The translations under genes and the position numbers were made by a program. A model generated the notes under the pieces. It worked only from the letters and a program-made list of their open reading frames with translations. It was not told the origin of the DNA and made no database searches. Below, piece after piece: positions 29,320-38,049 of a DNA stretch of 64,000 nt. Location: positions 110,181 through 174,180 of the forward strand of contig DXDR01000075.1 of assembly GCA_019115385.1 (NCBI GenBank), in the 5' to 3' direction. This stretch comes from Candidatus Mediterraneibacter avicola. Lineage in GTDB: Bacteria > Bacillota > Clostridia > Lachnospirales > Lachnospiraceae. Within the stretch, counting starts at the first letter, position 1. Every line of letters starts with the position of its first letter.

Positions 29320-29824
29320 GACATATACATTATATAAACTGATCGTACTATACATGCTCGACAAGGTGGATTTTCCCCTTACCACATCACAAATTTCAGA
29401 ATTTATACTGGACAAGGGGTATACGTCCTACTTCCGGCTCCAGGAAACACTCTCTGAACTGGCCGGTTCCGGGCTTCTAGAAGTGGAAACGACCCACAAC
29501 CGGACACTCTATCACCTGACAGAAAGCGGCGCTGAGACAATCCATTTTTTTGCGAGAAAGATATCTCCCGCCATACAAAAAGATATTGATGAGTTTCTTC
29601 GGGAAAAACAGTATGATCTGAAAGAAGAAGCTGCCGTAAAGTCCGACTATTATCTGAACACAAACCGGGAGTATGAAGTCCGCTGCCAGATCGTGGAGAA
29701 CGGCTACAGTCTGATCGACCTGAAACTCACCGTCCCCACGGAGAAAGAAGCCGAGGCCATTGCAGGCCGCTGGAGCCGGCAGAGCCAGGAAATCTACACA
29801 TTACTGCTCTCGAAGCTTCTTTAG
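29312..29824 (+). CDS. DUF4364 winged-helix protein
   Basis: A 170-aa DUF4364 protein, predicted to be a winged helix-turn-helix DNA-binding regulator (N-terminal about 1-75, with TTSQISEF and YFRLQETLSEL as helix-like blocks) plus a C-terminal domain. The ATG at 29312 follows AAAGGAG inside the radical SAM gene. The target is unknown; the tight link to the radical SAM gene suggests shared regulation. The last 24 nt overlap the end of rarA on the other strand. Confidence 0.85.
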   Translation: MAETYTLYKLIVLYMLDKVDFPLTTSQISEFILDKGYTSYFRLQETLSELAGSGLLEVETTHNRTLYHLTESGAETIHFFARKISPAIQKDIDEFLREKQYDLKEEAAVKSDYYLNTNREYEVRCQIVENGYSLIDLKLTVPTEKEAEAIAGRWSRQSQEIYTLLLSKLL

Positions 29825-31117
29825 ATAGTCTTTTATCTGTTTTTCATATCCCAGATCGCCGGGTTCGTAGAACCTGGCGTCTTTTATCTCATCTGGAAGA
29901 TACTGCTGTCTGACGTAATGGCCCGGATAATCATGGGCATATTTATATCCTGTTCCATGGCCCAGGTCTTTCGCCCCTTTATAATGTGCGTCCCGCAGAT
30001 GCACCGGAACCGTTGTATGATACTGCTGTACCGCCTGCTGAGCGGCAGTAATGGCATTAACCGCAGAATTGCTTTTTGGCGCAGACGCCACATAGGTCAC
30101 CGCCTGGGACAGGATGATCCCCGACTCCGGCATGCCGATCCTCTCCACCGCCTGCGCCGCTGACACAGCCACGGTAAGAGCCATGGGATCTGCATTTCCC
30201 ACATCCTCGGAAGCGCAGATCATGATGCGTCTGGCGATAAACTTGATGTCCTCCCCCGCATAGAGCATTTTTGCCAGGTAATATACAGCGGCATCTGGAT
30301 CTGATCCGCGCATACTCTTGATAAATGCGGAGATAATGTCGTAGTGGTTGTCCCCTCTCTTATCATAATTTACTGCACGTTTCTGAATACACTCTGACGC
30401 CACTGCCAGAGTAATATGGATCACGCCGTCTGCCGACCGTTCTGTGGTAAGCACTCCAAGTTCCACTGCATTGAGCGCTGTCCTTGCGTCCCCGCCGGAA
30501 AGATCTGCCAGGAAGTCCAGCGCCTCTTCATCTATTTCCGCATGGAAACTGCCCATTCCCCTGTCCGTATCCGAAACCGCGCGCCGGATCAGTTCCCTGA
30601 TTTCTTCTTTCGTCAGCGGCTTCAGTTCAAAAATACTGGATCGCGACAAAAGCGCCTGATTTACCTCAAAATACGGATTTTCTGTGGTAGCGCCAATCAG
30701 TATCACCGTTCCGTCCTCCACAAAGGGGAGCAGATAGTCCTGCTGACCTTTGTTGAACCGGTGGATTTCGTCTATAAACAATATCGTCTTCCGCCCGTAC
30801 ATGCCCTTCAGATCTTTGGCTTCCCGGATCACTTCTTCCATATCTTTCTTGCCTGCGGAGGTTGCATTAATCTGTTTAAACTCTGCGCTGGTTGTATTGG
30901 CGATGACCTTTGCCAGCGTAGTCTTTCCGGTACCCGGCGGTCCGTAAAAAATAACAGAGCTTAATTTATCCGCTTTAATGGCTCTGTAAAGGAGTTTGTC
31001 TTTTCCAATAATATGCTGCTGTCCCACTACCTGATCCAGAGACACAGGGCGCATCCGCGATGCAAGCGGAGCCTCTTTCTCCTGCGCTGTCTCTCTCATG
31101 TAATCAAACAAATCCAT
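29801..31117 (-). CDS. rarA: Replication-associated recombination protein A
   Basis: AAA+ ATPase of the RarA/MgsA family (438 aa) acting at stalled forks. It shows Walker A GPPGTGKTTL, Walker B DEIHRFNKGQQ, sensor GATTENP, and the C-terminal MgsA tetramerisation region (GHGTGYKYAHD). The start at MDLFDYM follows AGGAGG. It is convergent with DUF4364 and overlaps it by 24 nt. Confidence 0.94.
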   Translation of the reverse strand: MDLFDYMRETAQEKEAPLASRMRPVSLDQVVGQQHIIGKDKLLYRAIKADKLSSVIFYGPPGTGKTTLAKVIANTTSAEFKQINATSAGKKDMEEVIREAKDLKGMYGRKTILFIDEIHRFNKGQQDYLLPFVEDGTVILIGATTENPYFEVNQALLSRSSIFELKPLTKEEIRELIRRAVSDTDRGMGSFHAEIDEEALDFLADLSGGDARTALNAVELGVLTTERSADGVIHITLAVASECIQKRAVNYDKRGDNHYDIISAFIKSMRGSDPDAAVYYLAKMLYAGEDIKFIARRIMICASEDVGNADPMALTVAVSAAQAVERIGMPESGIILSQAVTYVASAPKSNSAVNAITAAQQAVQQYHTTVPVHLRDAHYKGAKDLGHGTGYKYAHDYPGHYVRQQYLPDEIKDARFYEPGDLGYEKQIKDYLKKLREQ

Positions 31118-31142
31118 GTTTATTCCTCCTGCGTACTCTGCT

Positions 31143-31919
31143 TTACTTCTGCTTTTCATTGATGCCTGACAGTTCCCGGATCACTTCTCCCGCCATCAAG
31201 AGCCCTGCCACGGGAGGAACAAATGAAACACTTCCCGGTACGGGGCGCCCTGTCTGCCTTTTCTCTGTTCCCATTCTTTCCGGATCTGCATTTTCATCCG
31301 CGGAAGGCGCAGATTTTTGGATCTCTTTGACAGATATGGGCTTTTCTCTGGAATACACGACCCGCAGGCCGGGGATTCCCCGGTTCTTCAGTTCTCTGCG
31401 CATCACTCTGCACAGCGGGCACACGCTGGTCTCATAAATGTCCGCGATTTCAAAAAGTTCCGGGTGCAGCTTGTTGCCGGTACCCATGCTGCTGATAATA
31501 GAAATATTTCTGCGCCATGCCAGTTCGGCAAGCGCGATCTTTGTGCTGACCGTGTCAATGGCATCTATAATATAGTCCACCGGCTTCTCAAAAAACTGTT
31601 CCAGATTATCCGGCAGAGCAAATGTCTCCCATACTTCCACCTGGATTCCGGGATCGATATCTTCAATCCGTTTTTTCATCACTTCTGTCTTATACTGTCC
31701 GACCGTACTGTGATATGCAATGGACTGCCGGTTAATATTCGTAGTGGACACCCTGTCATTATCAATCAGGACCAGCCGTCCCACACCGCTTCTGGCCAGC
31801 GCCTCAATACAGTTGGAACCCACGCCGCCCACGCCGAATACTGCTGCTGTGGAACCTTTAAGCCGCTGAAGGCCTTCCCTTCCCAGAATCATCTCTGTCC
31901 TTGTATGCTGATTTATCAT
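31143..31919 (-). CDS. tcdA: tRNA threonylcarbamoyladenosine dehydratase
   Basis: E1-like enzyme (258 aa) that cyclises t6A to ct6A in tRNA using ATP. The nucleotide motif GVGGVGSNCIEAL is near residues 29-41, with NINRQS and a SNP-free catalytic region typical of CsdL/TcdA. A Cys pair CPLCR lies near 167-171. The C-terminus is short and variable. It lies 25 nt upstream of rarA on the same strand. Confidence 0.88.
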   Translation of the reverse strand: MINQHTRTEMILGREGLQRLKGSTAAVFGVGGVGSNCIEALARSGVGRLVLIDNDRVSTTNINRQSIAYHSTVGQYKTEVMKKRIEDIDPGIQVEVWETFALPDNLEQFFEKPVDYIIDAIDTVSTKIALAELAWRRNISIISSMGTGNKLHPELFEIADIYETSVCPLCRVMRRELKNRGIPGLRVVYSREKPISVKEIQKSAPSADENADPERMGTEKRQTGRPVPGSVSFVPPVAGLLMAGEVIRELSGINEKQK

Positions 31920-31951
31920 ATCTTATCGTTTCCTTTCTGACCGGTTGGGCA

Positions 31952-32716
31952 TCAGTCTATCAGAAGCCGGTCCACTGTGACAAACTCATATCCTTCCTCC
32001 TGGAGAATATCTATAATACGCAGAGCTGCTTCCACTGAGCTTTCATAACAGTCATGCAAAAGAATAATATCATTTTCTTTTGTTTCCGTCACTACTCTCT
32101 GTACAATTTCATCTGCATTTTCTGTCGTCCAGTCCAGCGGATCCACCGTCCACTTTACATAAAGCTTATCAAGTTCTTCCTCCATGTCCTCCGGAAATGC
32201 TCCGAAAGGCGGCCTCACAAACTCTGTCTCTGCCCCTGTAATCTCCCTGACCAGCGCATCTGTCCTATTCAGTTCCTCATGCGCCTCCTCCCGGCTCATC
32301 TGTGAGAGATTCGCATGGCTGTATGTATGGTTCCCGACCTGGTGCCCCTCCTTGTACATCCTTTCTATGATCTCCCTGTTTCCTTCTTTTTCAATATTTT
32401 TCCCGATCACAAAAAAGGTCGCCTTCACGCCCCGCTCTTTCAGTCCGTCCAGAAGAGCCGGTGTACTGGCGGCATTCGGTCCGTCGTCAAATGTGATGGC
32501 AACCGCCGGACCAGGCCGATCGTCCTCAGTTCCCATTTCGCCCTCTTCCATTCCGCCTGTTTCCAGACTCTTTGTAGTTCCGGCATCCGTACTGTCTGAA
32601 ATACTCTCATAAATATTTCTGTAATCCACTGCGCGCAGAGGGAAAAACAGCAAAACACAGAGAAAAGCCAGCGCCTGCATCTGATGTTTTACAGTTCTTT
32701 TTCCCTCTTTTCTCAA
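31952..32716 (-). CDS. Polysaccharide deacetylase (a)
   Basis: NodB-homology carbohydrate esterase family 4 protein, probably removing N-acetyl groups from peptidoglycan or another glycan outside the cell. It has motif 1 TFDDGP, motif 2 HTYSHANLS (metal-binding His residues), RPPFGAF and a late LLHDC. A hydrophobic signal segment (ALAFLCVLLFFP) is preceded by basic residues. The start is uncertain: I give the TTG at 32716, which yields a proper positively charged signal peptide; an ATG at 32680 or one at 32812 are alternatives. Confidence 0.82.
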   Translation of the reverse strand: MRKEGKRTVKHQMQALAFLCVLLFFPLRAVDYRNIYESISDSTDAGTTKSLETGGMEEGEMGTEDDRPGPAVAITFDDGPNAASTPALLDGLKERGVKATFFVIGKNIEKEGNREIIERMYKEGHQVGNHTYSHANLSQMSREEAHEELNRTDALVREITGAETEFVRPPFGAFPEDMEEELDKLYVKWTVDPLDWTTENADEIVQRVVTETKENDIILLHDCYESSVEAALRIIDILQEEGYEFVTVDRLLID

Positions 32717-32804
32717 ATCCGGCACAGAGCGCCACCTGCTTTCGATATTTCTACATCCTATGCTTTCCCCAAACAGTACATTCTCTTTTACATAAAATCC
32801 AAAT

Positions 32805-33473
32805 TTAAGCATACTTGCGTGCTGCAATATAGGTATAGATAACATCAATGACTGCATCTGCAGTCAGGAGCCCCAGAGACCATATTACACACGCTGTTCC
32901 TTTTGTCTGCAGACTGACGATTATTATGCAGACTCCGGCTATGATAAAGCTTATTCCCCCGAATTTCTGGCTTTTTTTCCAGGTCACTTCATTTTTCATA
33001 CTCCATTTGGTTCTAAGTCCGATCATTGAGTTTCTTTTCAGTCCCGGCATAAGAATACCGCATAATATTATCACAGCGCCCAGATAGCAGAACACAAGAC
33101 CGGTAATATCAACAGGCATATCCGAAAGATTACTGATCTGTCTGAAATCTGCATACAGAAAATAAACTGTCATCAGGTTGAACAAAAGCAGAACAGCCAT
33201 TCCGATGATAACTGCTGCTTTTTCATTGTTTTCCCTCTCTTTCCCGGCGGCGCTTTTTGCCACAGCTGTCATAATGGCACCGCAGATCAATGTCTCTGCC
33301 GGAAAGATAAGTGTTTCATATTTGCTTCCCCAGCGGGTCACCTGATTGTCCGATCCGTAATGAGCGGGTATCCGGTCCGGCAGAAACAGCAGAGATATAA
33401 CTGTAACTGCCAGCGGCAGAAACATCAGGATATAATACATATAACGCATGATTTTCTTATTAACCATCTTCAT
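32805..33473 (-). CDS. SdpI-family membrane protein
   Basis: A 222-aa membrane protein with a DUF1648 module (RIPAHYGSDNQVTRWGSK) and a C-terminal SdpI-like region (GLRTKWSMKNEVTWKKSQKF). About six hydrophobic segments are visible. Bacillus SdpI gives immunity to the SdpC toxin and signals to a repressor, but most homologues are uncharacterised. No sdpC- or sdpR-like gene is next to it. The start was set at MKMVNKK, behind GGAG at 9 nt. Confidence 0.8.
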   Translation of the reverse strand: MKMVNKKIMRYMYYILMFLPLAVTVISLLFLPDRIPAHYGSDNQVTRWGSKYETLIFPAETLICGAIMTAVAKSAAGKERENNEKAAVIIGMAVLLLFNLMTVYFLYADFRQISNLSDMPVDITGLVFCYLGAVIILCGILMPGLKRNSMIGLRTKWSMKNEVTWKKSQKFGGISFIIAGVCIIIVSLQTKGTACVIWSLGLLTADAVIDVIYTYIAARKYA

Positions 33474-33579
33474 TGCTGCTTTCTCCATCTCCTTATTCAA
33501 ATCTGTGCGGCGTTTCTATTTATAATGAGAAATTGTCATAATCACCGGAAGCGCCAAAAGGCAGATTCCGGGATTGTAA

Positions 33580-33674
33580 GCGGTCGCCAAGGTCTCTGGC
33601 AAGCCCGGACTTTGGCTTGTCGTCCGGCAAATGCCTGCTCGAGGGAGCACGGCAGTCACCTGCCGGGCTTATCG
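33580..33674. repeat. Dispersed palindromic repeat, copy 2 (double unit)
   Basis: Unit 1 at 33580-33622 runs from GCGGTCGCCAAGG to CTTTGGCTTGTCG and is highly similar to 6146-6188 in reverse. Unit 2 at 33651-33674 runs GGCAGTCACC to GGGCTTATCG. Between them is GCTCGAGGGAGC. Both units lie in the gap between the SdpI gene and fumarase. Confidence 0.7.
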
Positions 33675-33677
33675 CAC

Positions 33678-33717
33678 AAAAAAATCAGGCAGTATTAAAA
33701 ACTAATATACTGCCTGA
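33678..33717 (-). terminator. Terminator after the fumarase operon
   Basis: CAGGCAGTAT/ATACTGCCTG stem followed on the minus strand by ATTTTTTTG. It ends the long hdr-flx-frd-fum gene run. Confidence 0.8.
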
Positions 33718-33746
33718 ATCTTACACCTCTTACTATCTGCCGTCAA

Positions 33747-34304
33747 TTATTTTTTTGAATCAAGATATGCCTTTCTTCCTTCTTCATAAAGGTTGTTTCC
33801 TTCACTGTCGATAATGACAACAACCGGCATATCCTCTACATAAAGTTTTCTGAGAGCCTCTGCGCCCAGATCTTCAAAGGCGATAAGTTCTGCCTTTTTA
33901 ATACATTTTGCAAGAAGCGCTCCGGCGCCTCCGATGGCTCCGAAGTACACGCCGCTGTATTTTTTCATGGCATCCACAACTTCGGGAAGACGGGCGCCTT
34001 TTCCGATCATGCCGCGGGCTCCCACAGACATCATGGTCGGCGCATATGCATCCATACGTCCGCTGGTAGTGGGGCCTGCACTTCCGATCACCTGTCCCGG
34101 TTTCGCCGGTGTCGGTCCTACATAGTAGATCGTCGCATCCTTCGGATCAAAGGGGATGTCCTCCCCCTTTGCCAGTGCCTCACACATTCTCTTGTGTCCG
34201 GCATCACGGGAAGTATAGATCGTTCCTGTAAGAAGCAGCTGATCTCCTGCGTGGAGTGTCTTAGCAAGTTCCTCTGTGAGTGGTAATGTAATCTTTCTTG
34301 CCAT
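33747..34304 (-). CDS. Class I fumarate hydratase, beta subunit
   Basis: Beta subunit (185 aa) of a two-subunit [4Fe-4S] hydro-lyase of the fumarase/L-tartrate dehydratase family. It contains GPTPAKPGQVIGSAGPTT and GARGMIGKG. It starts directly after the alpha subunit stop with GGAGGTGAT overlapping the end of that gene. Context with fumarate reductase favours fumarase over tartrate dehydratase; family sequence alone cannot separate them. Confidence 0.9.
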   Translation of the reverse strand: MARKITLPLTEELAKTLHAGDQLLLTGTIYTSRDAGHKRMCEALAKGEDIPFDPKDATIYYVGPTPAKPGQVIGSAGPTTSGRMDAYAPTMMSVGARGMIGKGARLPEVVDAMKKYSGVYFGAIGGAGALLAKCIKKAELIAFEDLGAEALRKLYVEDMPVVVIIDSEGNNLYEEGRKAYLDSKK

Positions 34305-35147
34305 TTATATCACCTCCGATTTGTGGCGTGTCACATGACAGTTGATATTTACTGCACAGGGCATTCCTGCAATATGAGTGGGCAGCGTCTCGATGTTCAG
34401 GCCGATCGCTGTTGTCTTTCCGCCGAATCCCTGAGGTCCGATCCCCAGTTCATTGATCTTTTCAAGCATCTCTTTTTCAAGGTCAGCGTAGAACGGATCC
34501 GGATTGGAAGAATCCAGAGGACGCATCAGCGCCTTCTTTGCCAGAAGCGCGCATTTGTCAAATGTTCCGCCGATACCGACGCCGACTACCATAGGCGGAC
34601 ACGGGTTCGGGCCTGCAGTCTCCACTGCCTCGATGATAAAGTCCTTGATGCCCTGAAGACCTGCTGACGGCTTGAACATACGGATCTGGCTCATATTCTC
34701 GCTGCCGAATCCTTTCGGCCCTACTGTGATCTTGATGTTCTCGCCCGGCACGATCTCCGTATAGAGCATTGCCGGAGTGTTATCTCCCGTATTTCCGCGG
34801 CGCACCGGATCCTTTACGACAGATTTGCGCAGATATCCGTTTGTATATCCGCGGCGCACGCCCTCGTCGACCGCCTCTCTGAGATCTCCTCCTACAAGAT
34901 GTACATCCTGTCCGATCTCAAGAAATACACATGCCATGCCGGTATCCTGACAGATCGGCACGTTCTCATTGTCTGCGATCTCAAAGTTCTCGATAATATT
35001 GTCCAGGACACCCTGGGCAATATTGCCGTCTTCACATGCACGGCAGTCACGGATCGCACATTTCACGTCCTCCGGAAGATGATTGTTCGCCTCAATACAG
35101 AGTTTCTCGATCACATCCGTAAGTGTACTTACATTAATTTCACGCAT
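34305..35147 (-). CDS. Class I fumarate hydratase, alpha subunit
   Basis: Alpha subunit (280 aa) carrying the catalytic [4Fe-4S] cluster, with Cys ligands probably in CRACEDGN, ICQDTGMACVF and GPNPCPPMVVG. It hydrates fumarate to malate or the reverse. The start at MREINVS follows AAGGAGT. It lies directly upstream of the beta subunit and downstream of the antiporter and fumarate reductase genes, so malate-to-fumarate supply for reduction is the likely direction (inference). Confidence 0.91.
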   Translation of the reverse strand: MREINVSTLTDVIEKLCIEANNHLPEDVKCAIRDCRACEDGNIAQGVLDNIIENFEIADNENVPICQDTGMACVFLEIGQDVHLVGGDLREAVDEGVRRGYTNGYLRKSVVKDPVRRGNTGDNTPAMLYTEIVPGENIKITVGPKGFGSENMSQIRMFKPSAGLQGIKDFIIEAVETAGPNPCPPMVVGVGIGGTFDKCALLAKKALMRPLDSSNPDPFYADLEKEMLEKINELGIGPQGFGGKTTAIGLNIETLPTHIAGMPCAVNINCHVTRHKSEVI

Positions 35148-35258
35148 GTAAATCAACTCCTTCCTTTTATTTTTTATAATATTCGCGGACTGCTTTAGCA
35201 TCTCAGGCCTGTACAGCCCGCAGAACAGCAAAGCAGATCGTTCAGATCCACTTTGATT

Positions 35259-36416
35259 TTACAGGAAAATACCGATAAACTGGCAGCTCAGCACAACGAA
35301 CACGAGAGCTACCGGATAAGTCGCCGCATATGCGGAGGCTACATCATCTGTACCAGTTACACGGATCAAAGTTCCAAGAGCCGGGGTACTTGTCATACCT
35401 CCGCAGATGGATCCCAATGTGTTAAACAGGCTCAGTTTCATCAGCTTCATTGCCACAAAATATCCGACAAGCATCGGAATCAGTGTGATGAGTGCGCCGT
35501 AAAGGAAAAGAACAACTCCCTGCTCTTTCAGGATTTCGATAAATCCTGCACCGGCCTCCACGCCGGCTCCGATAAGGAACAGCGCAAGACCAAACTCTCT
35601 TAAGCACTCCAGAACTGATTTCTCTACATGGAAACTGATCTTTCCCGCATGTCCGAAATGTCCCAGTATCAGACCTGCGATCAGCGGACCGCCTGAGGTT
35701 CCCAGCGAGAACTCTGCTCCGCCCGGAAGCGGAATTACGATCTTGGCCAGGATAATTCCAAGCGCGATGGCGAGTGCAAACGGGAAAAGCCCCATCTCAT
35801 CCACAACAAACAGTTTGCTTTTCTTTTTCAGCTGGTCGTCTCCAACGTTCTGGGCAGCCTCGAATTTCGCGCGTTCTGCAGCCATGTCTGTTTTCAGAAG
35901 TTTCGGAACGAGCTGTACAAAAAGTACAACACCCACAACGCCAAACGGGTAGGCAATTCCATATCCGACAGACGCATTTGCAGACCCGGTAGCGTCAATC
36001 GCTGCCGCAAGCCCCGGCGTACTTGTCAGAGCTCCCGACATCATACCTACGCTGATATCTGACGGAACACCTGCGATCTCGATAATCGCAACTGTTGTCA
36101 GAGCTCCAACAACGATAATAATAAATCCCAGCAGGATATAGGATTTAGCATTGATCTTGAAATTACGGAAGAACTTCGGTCCTGCAATAAATCCTACAGA
36201 AGTTACGAAACAGATCAGACCCAGTTCCCTGACCAGATCAGGCACTTTAAATCCAAAATGTCCGAATACCAGAGCTACAAGAAGAACACCGGCTGTACCA
36301 AGCTCTACTCCGCGGATCTTAATACTTCCAACAAGATAGCCGATAAAAGCTACCATAAACACAACCATCAGTGTATTGCCGAGAACGCTGTCCTGAAACC
36401 ATGCTAATATATCCAT
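35259..36416 (-). CDS. AspT/YidE-type antiporter, short form
   Basis: A 385-aa polytopic membrane protein with two repeated halves typical of the aspartate:alanine exchanger (AAE) fold; the repeats carry SGALTSTPGLAAA and GGMTSTPALGTL. In most members two RCK_C regulatory domains lie between the halves. Here only a roughly 35-residue charged linker (about 178-212) is present. Substrates are not defined by sequence. Lying between fumarate reductase and fumarase genes, it is a good candidate for C4-dicarboxylate exchange, such as succinate out. Confidence 0.83.
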   Translation of the reverse strand: MDILAWFQDSVLGNTLMVVFMVAFIGYLVGSIKIRGVELGTAGVLLVALVFGHFGFKVPDLVRELGLICFVTSVGFIAGPKFFRNFKINAKSYILLGFIIIVVGALTTVAIIEIAGVPSDISVGMMSGALTSTPGLAAAIDATGSANASVGYGIAYPFGVVGVVLFVQLVPKLLKTDMAAERAKFEAAQNVGDDQLKKKSKLFVVDEMGLFPFALAIALGIILAKIVIPLPGGAEFSLGTSGGPLIAGLILGHFGHAGKISFHVEKSVLECLREFGLALFLIGAGVEAGAGFIEILKEQGVVLFLYGALITLIPMLVGYFVAMKLMKLSLFNTLGSICGGMTSTPALGTLIRVTGTDDVASAYAATYPVALVFVVLSCQFIGIFL

Positions 36417-36435
36417 TCTTTTTTCTTACTCCCTT

Positions 36436-38037
36436 CTATCTCTCGTGTCTTGCATATTTCGGGAGCAGAAGCGGGGAAACATCTCCGGTATCAAGTCCGG
36501 CTTCCTTAAGTTCCTGCGCATATGCCTGTACATGATCAAGATTCATGTTTCCAAGCTCTACATTCTTCGCTTTCGCCGCTGCAGCCTTTCCTGCATTGCG
36601 TCCGAATACGATGATATCAAGCAGAGAATTGCCCATCAGACGGTTTCTTCCGTGGATTCCTCCGACAGCCTCACCTGCAACAAGCAGATTGTCGATCACT
36701 TTTGTGAATCCGTCTCCGCCGATCTCCAGACCACCGTTCTGATAGTGCAGCGTCGGGTATACGAGGATCGGAAGTTTTCTCATATCAATATCATATTTCA
36801 TATACATACGGAGCATCGCAGGGATACGTTTCTCGATCGTTCCCTTTCCGCCGATCTCCTCGATCATCGGAGTGTCAAGCCATACGCCGCTTCCAAGGGG
36901 TGTATTCACGCCCTTGCCGCGTGCCGTACACTCGCGGATAATGCCTGATGCGGCCACGTCACGGGTCTCCAACGGATGCATGAACGCCTCGCCATCCACG
37001 TTGACAAGCTGTGCGCCTACGGAACGCACCTTCTCTGTCACGAGAGCGCCGAAGATCTGGGACGGATAAGCAACGCCCGTCGGATGATACTGGATCGTAT
37101 CCTGATACAGGAGCGGAGCACCCATACGGTATCCGAGGATCAGTCCGTCTGCTGTCGCTCCGTAGTGGTTGGATGTGGGGAATCCCTGGTAATGCATGCG
37201 TCCCGCACCGCCTGTTGCGATGATGACTGTCTTAGCCTTTGCTACAAGATAGTCGTCTGTCTCCAGGTTCTGAAGCACAGCTCCTGCCACCTGTCCTCTG
37301 TCGTCTCTGATCAGCTCTACTGCTACTGTAAACTCCGCAACCGGGATCTGGCGGTTTAATACTTCGTCGCGCAGGGTACGCATGATCTCTGCTCCAGAGT
37401 AATCCTTGCAGGCATGCATTCTCTTTCTGGATGTTCCGCCGCCGTGTGTTGTGATCATACGGCCAGTCTCATCCTTGTCGAACATAACGCCCAGTTCATT
37501 CAGCCATTTGATCGCATCCGGCGCTTCCATAACAAGACGTCTTAAAAGCTCCGGTCTTGCTGCGAAGTGACCGCCGCCGAAAGCGTCCAGATAGTGCTGT
37601 ACCGGAGAATCGTTCTCCTTATCCGCAGCCTGGATACCGCCTTCTGCCATCATAGTGTTGGCGTCGCCGATACGCAGTTTTGTCACGATCATAACGTTAG
37701 CGCCCGCCTCATGTGCCTCGATCGCAGCGGAAGCTCCCGCACCGCCGCCGCCGATGACGAGCACGTCCACATCATAGTCTACTTTGTTGATATCAACCTT
37801 TTCCGAGAGCAGACGGCTGTTAGAATGAAGCAGGTGTACCAGCTCCTTCGGCGCTTTCTGTCCCTTATTCGGTCCTACTTTGATCTCTGCAAATGCCTCT
37901 TCCCTGTAATCAGGATGGAATTCCTTAAGAAGGGCATCTTTCTCGTCCGCCGTCATACGTCTCGGCTCTACGCCCAGACGTGCTGCTCTGGTGGCCTCCA
38001 CTTTTTTTACGGATTCCATCATTTCCGGTGTAAACAT
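36436..38037 (-). CDS. frdA: Fumarate reductase flavoprotein subunit, soluble type
   Basis: FAD-dependent fumarate reductase/succinate dehydrogenase family flavoprotein (533 aa) with an N-terminal extension of about 88 residues before the dinucleotide fold (GGGGAGASAA). Active-site blocks include QYHPTG and HGRNRLMGNSLLD near the FAD C-terminal site. The residue that carries the covalent FAD bond in quinol:fumarate reductases (His in HT.AAEGG) is Asn127 here (DANTMMAEGG), so FAD should be non-covalent. No membrane anchor gene is nearby. Aspartate oxidase is excluded by context and the frdB partner. Confidence 0.87.
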   Translation of the reverse strand: MFTPEMMESVKKVEATRAARLGVEPRRMTADEKDALLKEFHPDYREEAFAEIKVGPNKGQKAPKELVHLLHSNSRLLSEKVDINKVDYDVDVLVIGGGGAGASAAIEAHEAGANVMIVTKLRIGDANTMMAEGGIQAADKENDSPVQHYLDAFGGGHFAARPELLRRLVMEAPDAIKWLNELGVMFDKDETGRMITTHGGGTSRKRMHACKDYSGAEIMRTLRDEVLNRQIPVAEFTVAVELIRDDRGQVAGAVLQNLETDDYLVAKAKTVIIATGGAGRMHYQGFPTSNHYGATADGLILGYRMGAPLLYQDTIQYHPTGVAYPSQIFGALVTEKVRSVGAQLVNVDGEAFMHPLETRDVAASGIIRECTARGKGVNTPLGSGVWLDTPMIEEIGGKGTIEKRIPAMLRMYMKYDIDMRKLPILVYPTLHYQNGGLEIGGDGFTKVIDNLLVAGEAVGGIHGRNRLMGNSLLDIIVFGRNAGKAAAAKAKNVELGNMNLDHVQAYAQELKEAGLDTGDVSPLLLPKYARHER

Positions 38038-38049
38038 GGTCTTCCCTCC

